From positions 8,408-35,330 of the forward strand of contig NZ_JAKJHX010000049.1 in assembly GCF_021648855.1 (NCBI RefSeq): a stretch of 26,923 nt of DNA. The letters run 5' to 3'. The stretch comes from Tychonema litorale BBK16. GTDB taxonomy: Bacteria > Cyanobacteriota > Cyanobacteriia > Cyanobacteriales > Microcoleaceae. The notes below the pieces were generated by a model. It was not told where the DNA came from. It saw only the letters and a program-made list of their open reading frames with translations, and ran no database searches. Positions 1 through 6,862 of the stretch are shown here, piece by piece. The stretch's first letter is position 1. Each line of letters opens with the position of its first letter. The position numbers and the translations under genes were made by a program.

Positions 1-31
1 GAGGATATCTGTGACTACATTTGACCTGATT

Positions 32-62
32 GTTGACACTAATGGACACGTGCCGTCTCCTC
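32..62 (-). repeat. Left-edge repeat fragment matching the right edge
   Basis: Read on the minus strand, this segment has GAGGAGACGGCA (complement of 51-62), then about 11 nt, then GTGTCAAC (complement of 32-39). The same two blocks in the same order, 10 nt apart, occur on the plus strand at 26856-26867 and 26878-26885. The first block belongs to the palindromic repeat family described at 6339-6413. The second could be the end of a mobile element, but no transposase is visible in the window. Confidence 0.5.
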
Positions 63-68
63 CGTCGT

Positions 69-1127
69 TTACGAAAGTGACTTCAAAATGCCGCTTTCCA
101 ATTGGTAAATTGCTGCCATAATCCCAGTCTCAGGATTTGTGAGGAGGGATTTTTTGACGTCTTTCAGGTAAGCGACAAGGTGTTCGCGCAAAATTGGTCT
201 TTCTACTTTCACTGTGCGATCGTAATCCCACAAATCCCACATGATAATTCCGACACCCACAATCGGATCGATTAAGCCTACTCCCAACTGGCTGGCAACT
301 GTACCGCCTGTTTTTGTAGCCATTTTGGCAGCGGCTTTTGTGGCAACTTTTGCGGTAACTTTGCTACCAATTTTTGTCGCCAGTCCCAATATTAAAGGCT
401 TGGCAACTAAGTAGCCACTGCCACCAACTAATACTTTTAATGATAAATTTGAAACGTTTCCTTTGTCGCTAATTGTGGTGGCAATATCGTTCAGATATTT
501 ATCCCATTGTACTTGAGGAATGTTATAATTGTTTTGAACTATTTTCACATTTTTGCTAACTTCTGCTATGTACAAGTTAGCGGTATCTTGAGTGATTAAT
601 TGAAACCGCATTTGAGCATTCTTGGGGACGAGAACGCGGTTGGCAAATTCTCTTTGAAAGTCTTCGGTTAATTTCTCGGAAACAGCTTGAGATGCTGCAT
701 TCATATCAAATCTGTTGAGTACCGCTGATTTGAGGAAGCTGAAAGGTACGGTAAACTCCATCTTTTTTTGGTTGAAGTAGTCGAAGTACCAATCGAGGAA
801 ACTGTTGTCAACTCGCGCGATTACTTCGGTTTCCCATTTGCCCAATTCTTTGGATGCGAAAGTTTCAGCAGTTGTATGGGCTATTTGGATGGCGTTTTTA
901 ACGTCTTGGTTAACTTTGCTAAAATCGTGCGGCGGCGAGACTACGACTGCTGTGGTTGCTGTATTGGTTAATGACTTGGAAATAATAAAATTGCCTAATA
1001 GGGGAATAATTACGACCAGAATCACGATTGTCCAAATCATGGGTGTCACTGTTTTGATCAACTGAGCGATAACTTTGAGGCGCTCTGTTTTCTGTGAATA
1101 GGTGGTTTTTTCCTTGTCCTGATTCAT
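69..1127 (-). CDS. Membrane-anchored protein of unknown function
   Basis: The 352-aa product has a charged cytoplasmic-looking N-terminus (about residues 1-27, rich in K/E) and one strong hydrophobic segment at about 28-50 (IWTIVILVVIIPLL region). A mostly helical, polar body of about 200 residues follows. Around residues 233-305 there is a small-residue stretch (Gly/Ala/Lys, with repeated ATK/AKV units) that resembles a membrane-inserting or amphipathic hairpin. I do not recognise a named family. The topology suggests a single-pass membrane protein with a large soluble part. No convincing Shine-Dalgarno sequence precedes the ATG. It is the last complete gene at the left edge and shares its strand with the decayed methyltransferase/helicase locus, 72 nt upstream. 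It may be a passenger of that locus, but its reading frame is intact. Confidence 0.75.
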   Translation of the reverse strand: MNQDKEKTTYSQKTERLKVIAQLIKTVTPMIWTIVILVVIIPLLGNFIISKSLTNTATTAVVVSPPHDFSKVNQDVKNAIQIAHTTAETFASKELGKWETEVIARVDNSFLDWYFDYFNQKKMEFTVPFSFLKSAVLNRFDMNAASQAVSEKLTEDFQREFANRVLVPKNAQMRFQLITQDTANLYIAEVSKNVKIVQNNYNIPQVQWDKYLNDIATTISDKGNVSNLSLKVLVGGSGYLVAKPLILGLATKIGSKVTAKVATKAAAKMATKTGGTVASQLGVGLIDPIVGVGIIMWDLWDYDRTVKVERPILREHLVAYLKDVKKSLLTNPETGIMAAIYQLESGILKSLS

Positions 1128-1199
1128 GACGGTTGCTCAATTGATGAGAACTAATGGCTAGTTTCGATTATAGGGGGTGATTTGTGCGATCGTGTTATA

Positions 1200-1738
1200 T
1201 CAATTCCAAGGTAAGATGATTTCAGGTTCGCCGGATTTTGGTGCAAAGGTACGATATGCTGCCAATGCTGCTTGTTTTACAGCTTCTGGCACGATCGGAA
1301 AAGTAGTCAAAATATACGCAAATTCGGCTTCCGTTAATTCGTAAAGGTGGGCGATGATGCCATATCGAGGATTAGTTTGTTGATTGTGCGATCGCGAGGA
1401 TAAAGTTTTGTACCTTCTTGCTTCACCCAATACCAGAGAGATTTGGTGCGGTTTGCATCAATAAAAATTAATAGGTTTTCGCGGGATATTTGGACAATTT
1501 CGCGATAAATACTGAGTCTTTGGGCGCTGTTGGGGATGTTGCTGCTAGCGGTGGTAATTTCATATACAACTACTCCTAAAAGTTGGGCGATGGCTGTTCG
1601 GGAATAAGTCTCGCCGTCTATTTCTGCGGGTATGGTTTTTCGGGATGATGGATTATCCCAACCGAGTTGTTGGACGAATAGTTTGTTGAATTCAAAGTCT
1701 TGGAGAAGTTGACGGGATTGTTCGAGTGTTTGCGGCAT
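1200..1738 (-). pseudogene. Remnant of an Eco57I-type (type IIG-like) DNA methyltransferase
   Basis: Two overlapping minus-strand frames appear to be the two ends of one large gene. Frame one (1334-1738, 134 aa) starts like the N-terminal domain of Eco57I/type IIG modification enzymes: FNKLFVQQLGWDN at residues 17-29, then a LIFIDANRTKSLWYWVKQEG stretch. Frame two (1200-1430) carries AHLYELTEAEFAYIL followed by TTFPIVPEAVK, which I recognise as the usual C-terminus of the same enzymes. The catalytic middle is absent: no SAM-binding FxGxG motif and no NPPY are present. The two frames join out of register between about 1334 and 1430. This points to a large internal deletion with a frameshift, so no working methyltransferase is made. 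It lies directly downstream of a truncated helicase on the same strand, consistent with one decayed restriction or defence operon. Family assignment is from recall of conserved words. Confidence 0.65.
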
Positions 1739-1757
1739 ATTTATATCGTGGTGTAGT

Positions 1758-1907
1758 CAGAAACCGGGTTTTTGTGAGAATACTCGTTGATAGCCTTTAA
1801 TCTCGGAAAAAACCCGGTTTCTTGGGCGTAGTCAATCAATCAGAAACCGGGTTTTTACTAAATTTGCGGGTGACAGCGAAGTATTTTCGCAAAAACCCGG
1901 TTTCTCG
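1758..1907. repeat. Two tandem hairpin elements with alternating inverted arms
   Basis: Four copies of CAGAAACCGGGTTTTT or its complement occur in alternating orientation at 1758-1774 (+), 1807-1823 (-), 1841-1857 (+) and 1889-1907 (-). Each +/- pair forms a stem with a loop of about 32 nt, so the block is two successive hairpin units of about 66 nt with different loop sequences. It fills the gap between the methyltransferase and helicase remnants. The REP/BIME-like arrangement suggests a small non-autonomous element. No coding potential is seen. Confidence 0.85.
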
Positions 1908-1921
1908 AATCCCAATAATTA

Positions 1922-3583
1922 TTATATCTCCTGAAATAAGCCTAAAGAACAAATAATCATTGGTTCCCGTTTGTCTCCATCTTCACTGACGATACAAAAA
2001 CGATCGTCCATCCTTAATCCTTTGAGCTTGATTAAATTATCAGTTATATAGCGGACTGTATCGGCAAATTGAGTGAAAATTAGTACCTTCTCATTCGGAT
2101 GAGTTTCTGTGAGCAATGTCACCAAAGCTGCTAACTTTCGATCTGGTTGAGAATGCCAGGGAGTGCAAGTTTGCAATACTTCAATTAAACAGCGGGCATC
2201 TACTAGCAAATCCCGTTTTAACTTCTTGCTATCAAAAAAGTCTGATTTCAACCATTTAAACCTGCGCTGGTAGCGGGTTTGATATTCTCCATAAACTACT
2301 TCTGCGCGCTGTTTAAAACTTTTTTCGCCTAACAGCAATTCGGCTTGGATATCTAAGAGTTCGCCCGAATCGTCTTCGGTTTCTTCGCTATCAAAATTAC
2401 TCATCACCACTGAATCTGCATCTTCATCGCTGTTGCGGGTATCCAACAATTCTGCATCCTGAGTGCCGATCGGGATATCGGAGTTTTGGTCGATCGCATA
2501 CAAATAAACAAAATTCCGCAGGATGTGACGCTCGATCGACTGAATAAACGCACTGCCGCTGCTTTCTAGCCGTTTAAACAGATTTGTCCGCGAAAATCCC
2601 ATTAACCGACGACCGCCACGAAATAAGGCATTTAACTGTCGCTGTTCTGCTTCAGTCGGCTGTTGTTTGGGTTTTTTTGCGATGTAATTTCCCAGCCCGT
2701 AACGGGGTAGATTTAGGGCGTTGATGACTTCAACAATTCCCGAAAAGTCAAGCTGGGTATTGGTTGTAGAATTTTCGGAGGAAAACTTAATGGTTCGGGG
2801 AATGCGATCGGGAAAATAGGAGCGCGTGCGATTGGCAAATTCTAGATATTTGCGATCGGTTTCTGCATCAGTTTCCGCGTAATTTTCTTTAATAAACGAG
2901 CGAGTTCGCCTCACCATGTAGCGCTTCATCAAATCTCGCCAATCATCAGGATGTTCGCTCTTTTCAAACGCCGCTAAAGAGCGCACCGAACATTGATGCC
3001 GCTTCATAAATTCTAACTCTCCTTGACTACCACCGCCCAATTGATTTAGCAAAGCTTCCGGCCGCAATCCTAAATTTTGGTCTTCGGGAATAAACAGCCG
3101 CAATTGAGCAGATAAATCTAAATAGGTTTTATTATAAGGAGTTGCCGAAAGTAGAATACATTTACTTTCATTGATGGCAATATATTCTTGAATCGCTCGA
3201 TATCGCTTGCCTTCTCTGTTTCTGAGGTTGTGACTTTCATCAATTAACACAACTCGATAGCGGCGCAATTCTGGCAATTCTTGTTGCACCCGACTGATGG
3301 ATAAAACTTTCGCCAACAGCCGATATTTGTCTGCATATTCTTGCCACATTTTGACCAAGTTTTTCGGGCAAATAATCAGGGTTTCCAAGAGACAATCTTC
3401 TTGGAGAATTTTGGCAATCGCCGTACCGACTAAAGTTTTGCCCAAACCTACCACATCCCCAATAATCACGCCTCCCCGTTTGGTAATGTGACGGGCGGCC
3501 AACTTAACAGCTTCTTCTTGAAACTGGAATAAACCCTGAAAGTCGCGGGGAATCTGATATTCGGCAATACCTGCGATCGCCTT
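1922..3583 (-). pseudogene. SNF2/DEAD-type helicase, truncated at both ends
   Basis: The open frame runs from the codon after a TAA at 3584-3586 to 1922. The first possible start is a TTG at 3502, but 27 readable codons precede it and contain helicase sequence (IPRDFQGLFQFQEEAVKLAA, a Q-motif-like region). The frame therefore once extended further upstream. Counting from the TTG, Walker A GDVVGLGKT is at 15-23, Walker B DESH at 88-91, SAT at 119-121 and VLIFTQFADT at 473-482. The second RecA lobe stops soon after this: motifs V and VI (the Arg finger) are missing, and the last 25 or so residues look unrelated. The large insert between lobes resembles that of PLD/SNF2-type helicases found in restriction-linked loci. 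It is probably a non-functional remnant of the operon that held the methyltransferase downstream. A short truncated protein could still be made from the TTG. Confidence 0.7.
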
Positions 3584-3590
3584 TTATGAC

Positions 3591-3611
3591 AAAAAGTGCG
3601 ATCGCATTTTT
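3591..3611 (-). terminator. Possible hairpin terminator behind the PfkB kinase gene
   Basis: An A/T-flanked palindrome built on HIP1 lies just past the kinase stop codon. Read on the minus strand it is AAAAATGC, loop GATC, GCACTTTTT, ending in a T run. The stem is short and has a small mismatch, so it would be a weak intrinsic terminator. A second HIP1 copy lies at 3573-3580 inside the helicase remnant. Confidence 0.35.
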
Positions 3612-3617
3612 CAATTC

Positions 3618-4634
3618 CTAACCAGCAATCACCTGACTCAAAAGATGAGCCTGAGAACCCTCAAGCCGCGGCCCGTGAATCTGCACCACCATAGAAGCCA
3701 AGAAATTGCCCCAACGAGCCGCTTGTGCAGAACTAAAACCATTAGTAAGTCCAAACAAAACACCGCCCGCAAAAGCATCGCCAGCACCCACAGTATCGAT
3801 CGCCTTTACTGGAAATCCAGCCACATCAACAATCTGTTTATTCTCCACAACAATGCAGCCTTTATCCCCATTTGTGATAAAAGCCAAATCAGAAATCTCG
3901 CTCATTTTGCGAGCACACTCTTCCAAAGATTCCTCCTTAAAAAAGCTGCGAACTTCATCAGCATTACAGAAAATTACATCGCAATATTCCGAAACTACTT
4001 TGTGAAAATCATCAGCAAATTGAGCGACCAAAAAGCCATCGGAAAAAGTAAAAGCCACCTTCACTCCCAGACGCTTAGACTGTTCCATCGTCTCAATGCT
4101 AGCCTTTCTCGGATCGGGAGTGCTCCAAAGATAACCCTCAACATAACTGTACTTGCAGTGAGATAGGCGATCGACATCAATATCAGTCACCGCCAGATTA
4201 GCAGAAACCCCCAAATTAGTACACATCGTGCGTTCTGCATCCGGCGTAGTCAGCACTACACAAGTACCCGTGGGCCCGTGAGGCTCACTTGCAGGATGTA
4301 CATTAAAATCAATCCCCGCCTCCAACAAGTCTTGTCGGTAAAATTCGCCGTTAGTATCCTTAGCAACCTTCCCCGAATAGTATCCTTTACCGCCACTCTG
4401 AGCCACACCAATCATCGTATTTGCGGCAGAACCCCCCGATCGCATTTGCAGCGAATTGTGTTCCAAATCGTGCAAAATACCCCCCTGCGTTGCCGAATCC
4501 ATCAGCGTCATCCCGCCGCGATTCAGTCCGTGTTTGAGGACAAAATCATCATCCACTAATGCTAAGATGTCTACAAGGGCATTGCCCACGCCGAACACAT
4601 CTATCGAGCCTGAATTGATATTGTTTTCTGTCAT
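3618..4634 (-). CDS. PfkB-family carbohydrate kinase (adenosine kinase-like)
   Basis: This is a ribokinase-fold kinase that transfers the gamma-phosphate of ATP to a sugar or nucleoside hydroxyl. Counted from the upstream TTG at 4664, PfkB signature 1 (GGSAANTMIGVAQSGG) is at 77-92. Signature 2 (DTVGAGDAFAGG) is at 290-301, with the GAGD anion hole and D296 as catalytic base. An N-terminal (I)DVFGVGNALVDI sugar-binding strand and a TNGDKG motif at 264-269 are also present. I chose the ATG at 4634 (338 aa), because the TTG has no usable ribosome-binding site and its ten extra residues do not look like family sequence. Many cyanobacterial homologues are annotated adenosine kinase; substrate specificity cannot be read here, and ribokinase or fructokinase remain possible. 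The gene is complete and transcribed divergently from the small membrane protein at 4788. Confidence 0.9.
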   Translation of the reverse strand: MTENNINSGSIDVFGVGNALVDILALVDDDFVLKHGLNRGGMTLMDSATQGGILHDLEHNSLQMRSGGSAANTMIGVAQSGGKGYYSGKVAKDTNGEFYRQDLLEAGIDFNVHPASEPHGPTGTCVVLTTPDAERTMCTNLGVSANLAVTDIDVDRLSHCKYSYVEGYLWSTPDPRKASIETMEQSKRLGVKVAFTFSDGFLVAQFADDFHKVVSEYCDVIFCNADEVRSFFKEESLEECARKMSEISDLAFITNGDKGCIVVENKQIVDVAGFPVKAIDTVGAGDAFAGGVLFGLTNGFSSAQAARWGNFLASMVVQIHGPRLEGSQAHLLSQVIAG

Positions 4635-4787
4635 TACTAATTTTGGGTTTACACTAATTATCAACTCTACAATAAAGCAGCAAAAATTTATCTAAAAGTT
4701 TAGGCGATATATTTCCAGTCCAATTTAATTTTATGCTAATATTGTTAATATCTTGATGTTCTCTGAGAAAAAAGGACTTGTGAGCTG

Positions 4788-5114
4788 ATGGCAAAATTTA
4801 CTAGAGATTCAAAAGCGTTTAACCCCGGATTGATCTGGTTTGTATTCTTTACTGTTGGCTTTCGCTTAGTAGGATGTACCCTCCCCATAAGTCTGATCTT
4901 CGGTCTCCTGGGAGGTATCGCAATCGGTTTGGTAGTAGCTTGGTGGCACAATGAATTGCTACTCAATCCGAATAAACGTCCCAAGGACAAACCTTCTGAT
5001 GCTATCCTGAATAAAGAAGTAGTAGAAACAAGCGGTAAATATTATGCCGGAGAGCCTAAGCGTCAAGCTTCTACATTGCTTGACTGGTTGTCGGCGCCGG
5101 AGAGTAAGCCTTGA
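4788..5114 (+). CDS. Small membrane protein of unknown function
   Basis: The 108-aa product has a continuous hydrophobic region at residues 14-53, enough for two closely packed transmembrane helices (FVFFTVGFRLVG, then a Gly-rich SLIFGLLGGIAIGLVVAWW). A hydrophilic C-terminal tail of about 50 residues follows. An AGGAC-like sequence lies upstream of the ATG, somewhat too far for ideal spacing. The gene is 39 nt upstream of the YdcF-like membrane protein on the same strand, so they may share a transcript. I do not recognise the family. Confidence 0.75.
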   Translation: MAKFTRDSKAFNPGLIWFVFFTVGFRLVGCTLPISLIFGLLGGIAIGLVVAWWHNELLLNPNKRPKDKPSDAILNKEVVETSGKYYAGEPKRQASTLLDWLSAPESKP

Positions 5115-5153
5115 GTTTTTGAGTTAGAAAATTTTGAGTTAATATCAAACTAA

Positions 5154-5948
5154 ATGTTTGTATTTCTGTCGAAGCTACTGCCCTTATTTATCTATCCTTT
5201 GGGGTTGAGTTGCCTGTTAATGGTGGCGGCTTTAATTATGTTTTGGAAGCGCCCCAAATGGTCGCCTTGGCCAATGGCTGTGGCTCTAATTATTTTACTT
5301 CTGGGAAGTAGCGGTTGGGTGTCAAAGTCGTTAGTTCGATCGCTCGAATGGCAAAATCTACCCACGGCAGAAGCACCACAAGCTGATGCTATCATTGTTT
5401 TGGGAGGCGGTGTGAAAGCGGCTTTACCGCCACGGCCTTGGGTAGAATTGGGCGAAGCGGGCGATCGCATTATCTACGCTTCCCGACTATATCGTCAAGG
5501 CAAAGCGCCTCTGCTAGTTCTCAGTGGCGGTAGAGTAGAGTGGAAGGGTGGCGGGACTCCCGAATCGGCAGACATGGCAGAAATCGCCCAAACGAACGGC
5601 GTACCTGCATCAGCAATTCTCCAAGATCCGGATTCAAATAACACTTATCAAAATGCGGTCAATGTGCGGCAAATCTTAGATACTAAAAATATCAAAGGGC
5701 CAGTTTTATTGGTAACATCGGCGATGCACATGACTCGATCGCTTTTGATTTTTCAGCGCCAGGGAATAAAAGTAATTGCCGCACCGACAGACTTTCATAT
5801 TACCGAAAAAGATACGATCGCTTCTCAAAGCAATTGGCAAGCAGTGATCCTCAATTGTCTACCGGATTCCTATCAGTTATACCAGTCAACCCAAGCTTTG
5901 AAAGAATATATCGGCTTAATTGTATATCGCCTGCTGGGATGGCTGTAG
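5154..5948 (+). CDS. YdcF/ElyC/SanA-family (DUF218) membrane protein
   Basis: The 264-aa protein has two N-terminal transmembrane helices (about 5-30 and 39-58) and a DUF218 domain. Landmarks are DAIIVLGGG at 78-86, SRLYRQGKAPLLVLSGG at 110-126, NTYQNA at 163-168, TSAMHMTRS at 188-196 and the terminal ALKEYIG helix at 248-254. E. coli members of this family (ElyC, SanA, YdcF) act at or near the cell envelope; ElyC affects undecaprenyl-phosphate-dependent envelope synthesis. Biochemical activity is not settled for the cyanobacterial forms. The family often has NTxEN where this protein has NTYQN. Length and order of motifs are normal and the gene is intact. It follows the small membrane protein at 4788 by 39 nt. 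Confidence 0.88.
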   Translation: MFVFLSKLLPLFIYPLGLSCLLMVAALIMFWKRPKWSPWPMAVALIILLLGSSGWVSKSLVRSLEWQNLPTAEAPQADAIIVLGGGVKAALPPRPWVELGEAGDRIIYASRLYRQGKAPLLVLSGGRVEWKGGGTPESADMAEIAQTNGVPASAILQDPDSNNTYQNAVNVRQILDTKNIKGPVLLVTSAMHMTRSLLIFQRQGIKVIAAPTDFHITEKDTIASQSNWQAVILNCLPDSYQLYQSTQALKEYIGLIVYRLLGWL

Positions 5949-5952
5949 GGGA

Positions 5953-6020
5953 ATTTTGGATTTTGGATTTTGGATTTTGGATTAATTGAACCGCGAAGGC
6001 GCGAAGGACACGAAGGAAGA
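5953..6020. repeat. ATTTTGG heptamer array plus CGAAGG-type repeat
   Basis: Right after the YdcF-like gene there are about four tandem copies of ATTTTGG (5953-5982). They are followed at 5989-6017 by a stretch of CGAAGG units (GCGAAGGCGCGAAGGACACG). Both are simple repeats of a kind common between cyanobacterial genes. A similar GATTTTA/GATTTTGG array is found at 22685-22760 before the GH2-like gene. Confidence 0.8.
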
Positions 6021-6078
6021 AAATATGTTAGTTTAGAGTAATTACAATTAGTGTTGGGCATTATCGCCCGAAACAATT

Positions 6079-6312
6079 ATGTTGCCCCACGAGTTGCAAG
6101 GTATTGTCCCAGAATCCACTCCCGCAGCCGAAAGTTTACAGCAAAACCAAATTGTTCGCGATTTTTATGCTGAAGTGAAGTACCGTCAAGAACTTGAACA
6201 ACATTGTCAATGGTACTACGCTACAGCGAAACAGCATCAACAGGAATTGCATAAAATGCAGGGAGATTTTAATATTTTTGGTTGGTTTTGTCGGGCTAAG
6301 CAGAAAAAGTAA
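6079..6312 (+). CDS. Small hydrophilic protein, unknown function
   Basis: The 77-aa product has a central amphipathic helix rich in Tyr, His, Gln and Glu (FYAEVKYRQELEQHC, then WYYATAKQHQQEL, about residues 29-57) and a short basic tail (CRAKQKK). There are no membrane segments. I believe similar short proteins occur in other cyanobacteria, but no function is known to me. No clear Shine-Dalgarno precedes the ATG. The gene converges on ftrV, with a long perfect hairpin filling the gap between them. Confidence 0.65.
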   Translation: MLPHELQGIVPESTPAAESLQQNQIVRDFYAEVKYRQELEQHCQWYYATAKQHQQELHKMQGDFNIFGWFCRAKQKK

Positions 6313-6338
6313 GAATTTATATCAATTCCGGTTGCATG

Positions 6339-6413
6339 ATTAGGATGGAGGAGACGGCAATGCCGTTTCCCTACCCAATCAATTGTAGGGAAACGGCATT
6401 GCCGTGTCCTAAT
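6339..6413. terminator. Long perfect palindrome between convergent genes, bidirectional terminator-like
   Basis: Arms of 21 bp match perfectly (6354-6374 and 6385-6405) around a 10-nt loop. An outer 7-bp stem pairs ATTAGGA (6339-6345) with TCCTAAT (6407-6413). The hairpin ends 2 nt from the ftrV stop codon and begins 26 nt after the end of the 77-aa gene, so it can stop or stabilise both transcripts. Each arm contains a smaller palindrome, ACGGCAATGCCGT. One arm is repeated twice at 18710-18797, marking this as a dispersed repeat family rather than a gene-specific terminator. Confidence 0.8.
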
Positions 6414-6415
6414 TT

Positions 6416-6649
6416 CTAGACTTCAGAAGATATCAACTCAACCTCGTCTTCTCTGAGATGAGTTTTAAATTTTTTGTCAAACTGTACTAGAATTGGCCAG
6501 TTGGCACTGACAGGTCTACCTTGCCATTCTTTAACGATGGCTACTATTTCTCCTTCCATTCCTTTTACATCAAATGGCTGATTGCGATTTTGAGGATGGT
6601 GGTAGACTACAACTGAGTTTTTAATGGAAACGCGATCGCCAACTTTCAT
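6416..6649 (-). CDS. ftrV: Ferredoxin-thioredoxin reductase, variable (alpha) subunit
   Basis: FtrV is the small SH3-like barrel that clamps the catalytic [4Fe-4S] subunit FtrC, so that electrons from photosystem I-reduced ferredoxin can be passed to thioredoxins. The 77-aa length fits the cyanobacterial subunit. Family sequence is visible throughout: MKVGDRV start, SVVVYHHPQNRNQPFDVKG at about 12-30, MEGEIVAIVKEWQGRPVSAN at 31-50, ILVQFDKKFKTHLREDEVEL near the end. The catalytic partner ftrC is not in this window, as is usual for unlinked cyanobacterial loci. No strong ribosome-binding site is seen. The stop codon abuts the hairpin at 6339-6413. Confidence 0.93.
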   Translation of the reverse strand: MKVGDRVSIKNSVVVYHHPQNRNQPFDVKGMEGEIVAIVKEWQGRPVSANWPILVQFDKKFKTHLREDEVELISSEV

Positions 6650-6783
6650 AGATTTTAAAATTTAGTGTTCTCTCTTCACAACTCTGCAAAGTTTACTTGT
6701 TAAAACTTGTATGCTTTGCGAACGGTTTATTCATCTTCTCACAGAAGTAGAACTAAAATTTAAAGAAAGTTGTCTGTTTTTAT

Positions 6784-6847
6784 GGGCGGGCTAGAAGCCC
6801 ACCCCACAAGAAAATTCATCAGTTGTGGAACAGGCATCTTGCCTGTT
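6784..6847. repeat. Two short hairpins downstream of the GH57 gene
   Basis: GGGCGGGCTAGAAGCCCACCC (6784-6804) folds with an AGA loop and one C/A mismatch. AACAGGC-ATCTT-GCCTGTT (6829-6847) is a perfect 7-bp stem. Both lie beyond the stop of the GH57 gene and upstream of ftrV. Neither is followed by a clear T run on the minus strand, so they look more like dispersed cyanobacterial repeats that may damp read-through than classic terminators. Confidence 0.6.
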
Positions 6848-6862
6848 TGATTTATTTCCAGG

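Noticed and set aside
1758..1907. CRISPR-like array
   Set aside because: The repeats alternate in orientation with uneven spacers and form hairpins; no cas genes are near.
3645..4166. 173-aa plus-strand frame
   Set aside because: It is antisense to the PfkB kinase and has no sensible domain.
6784..6847. Riboswitch upstream of ftrV
   Set aside because: The structures are two short independent hairpins of a repeat type with no conserved aptamer core recognised.
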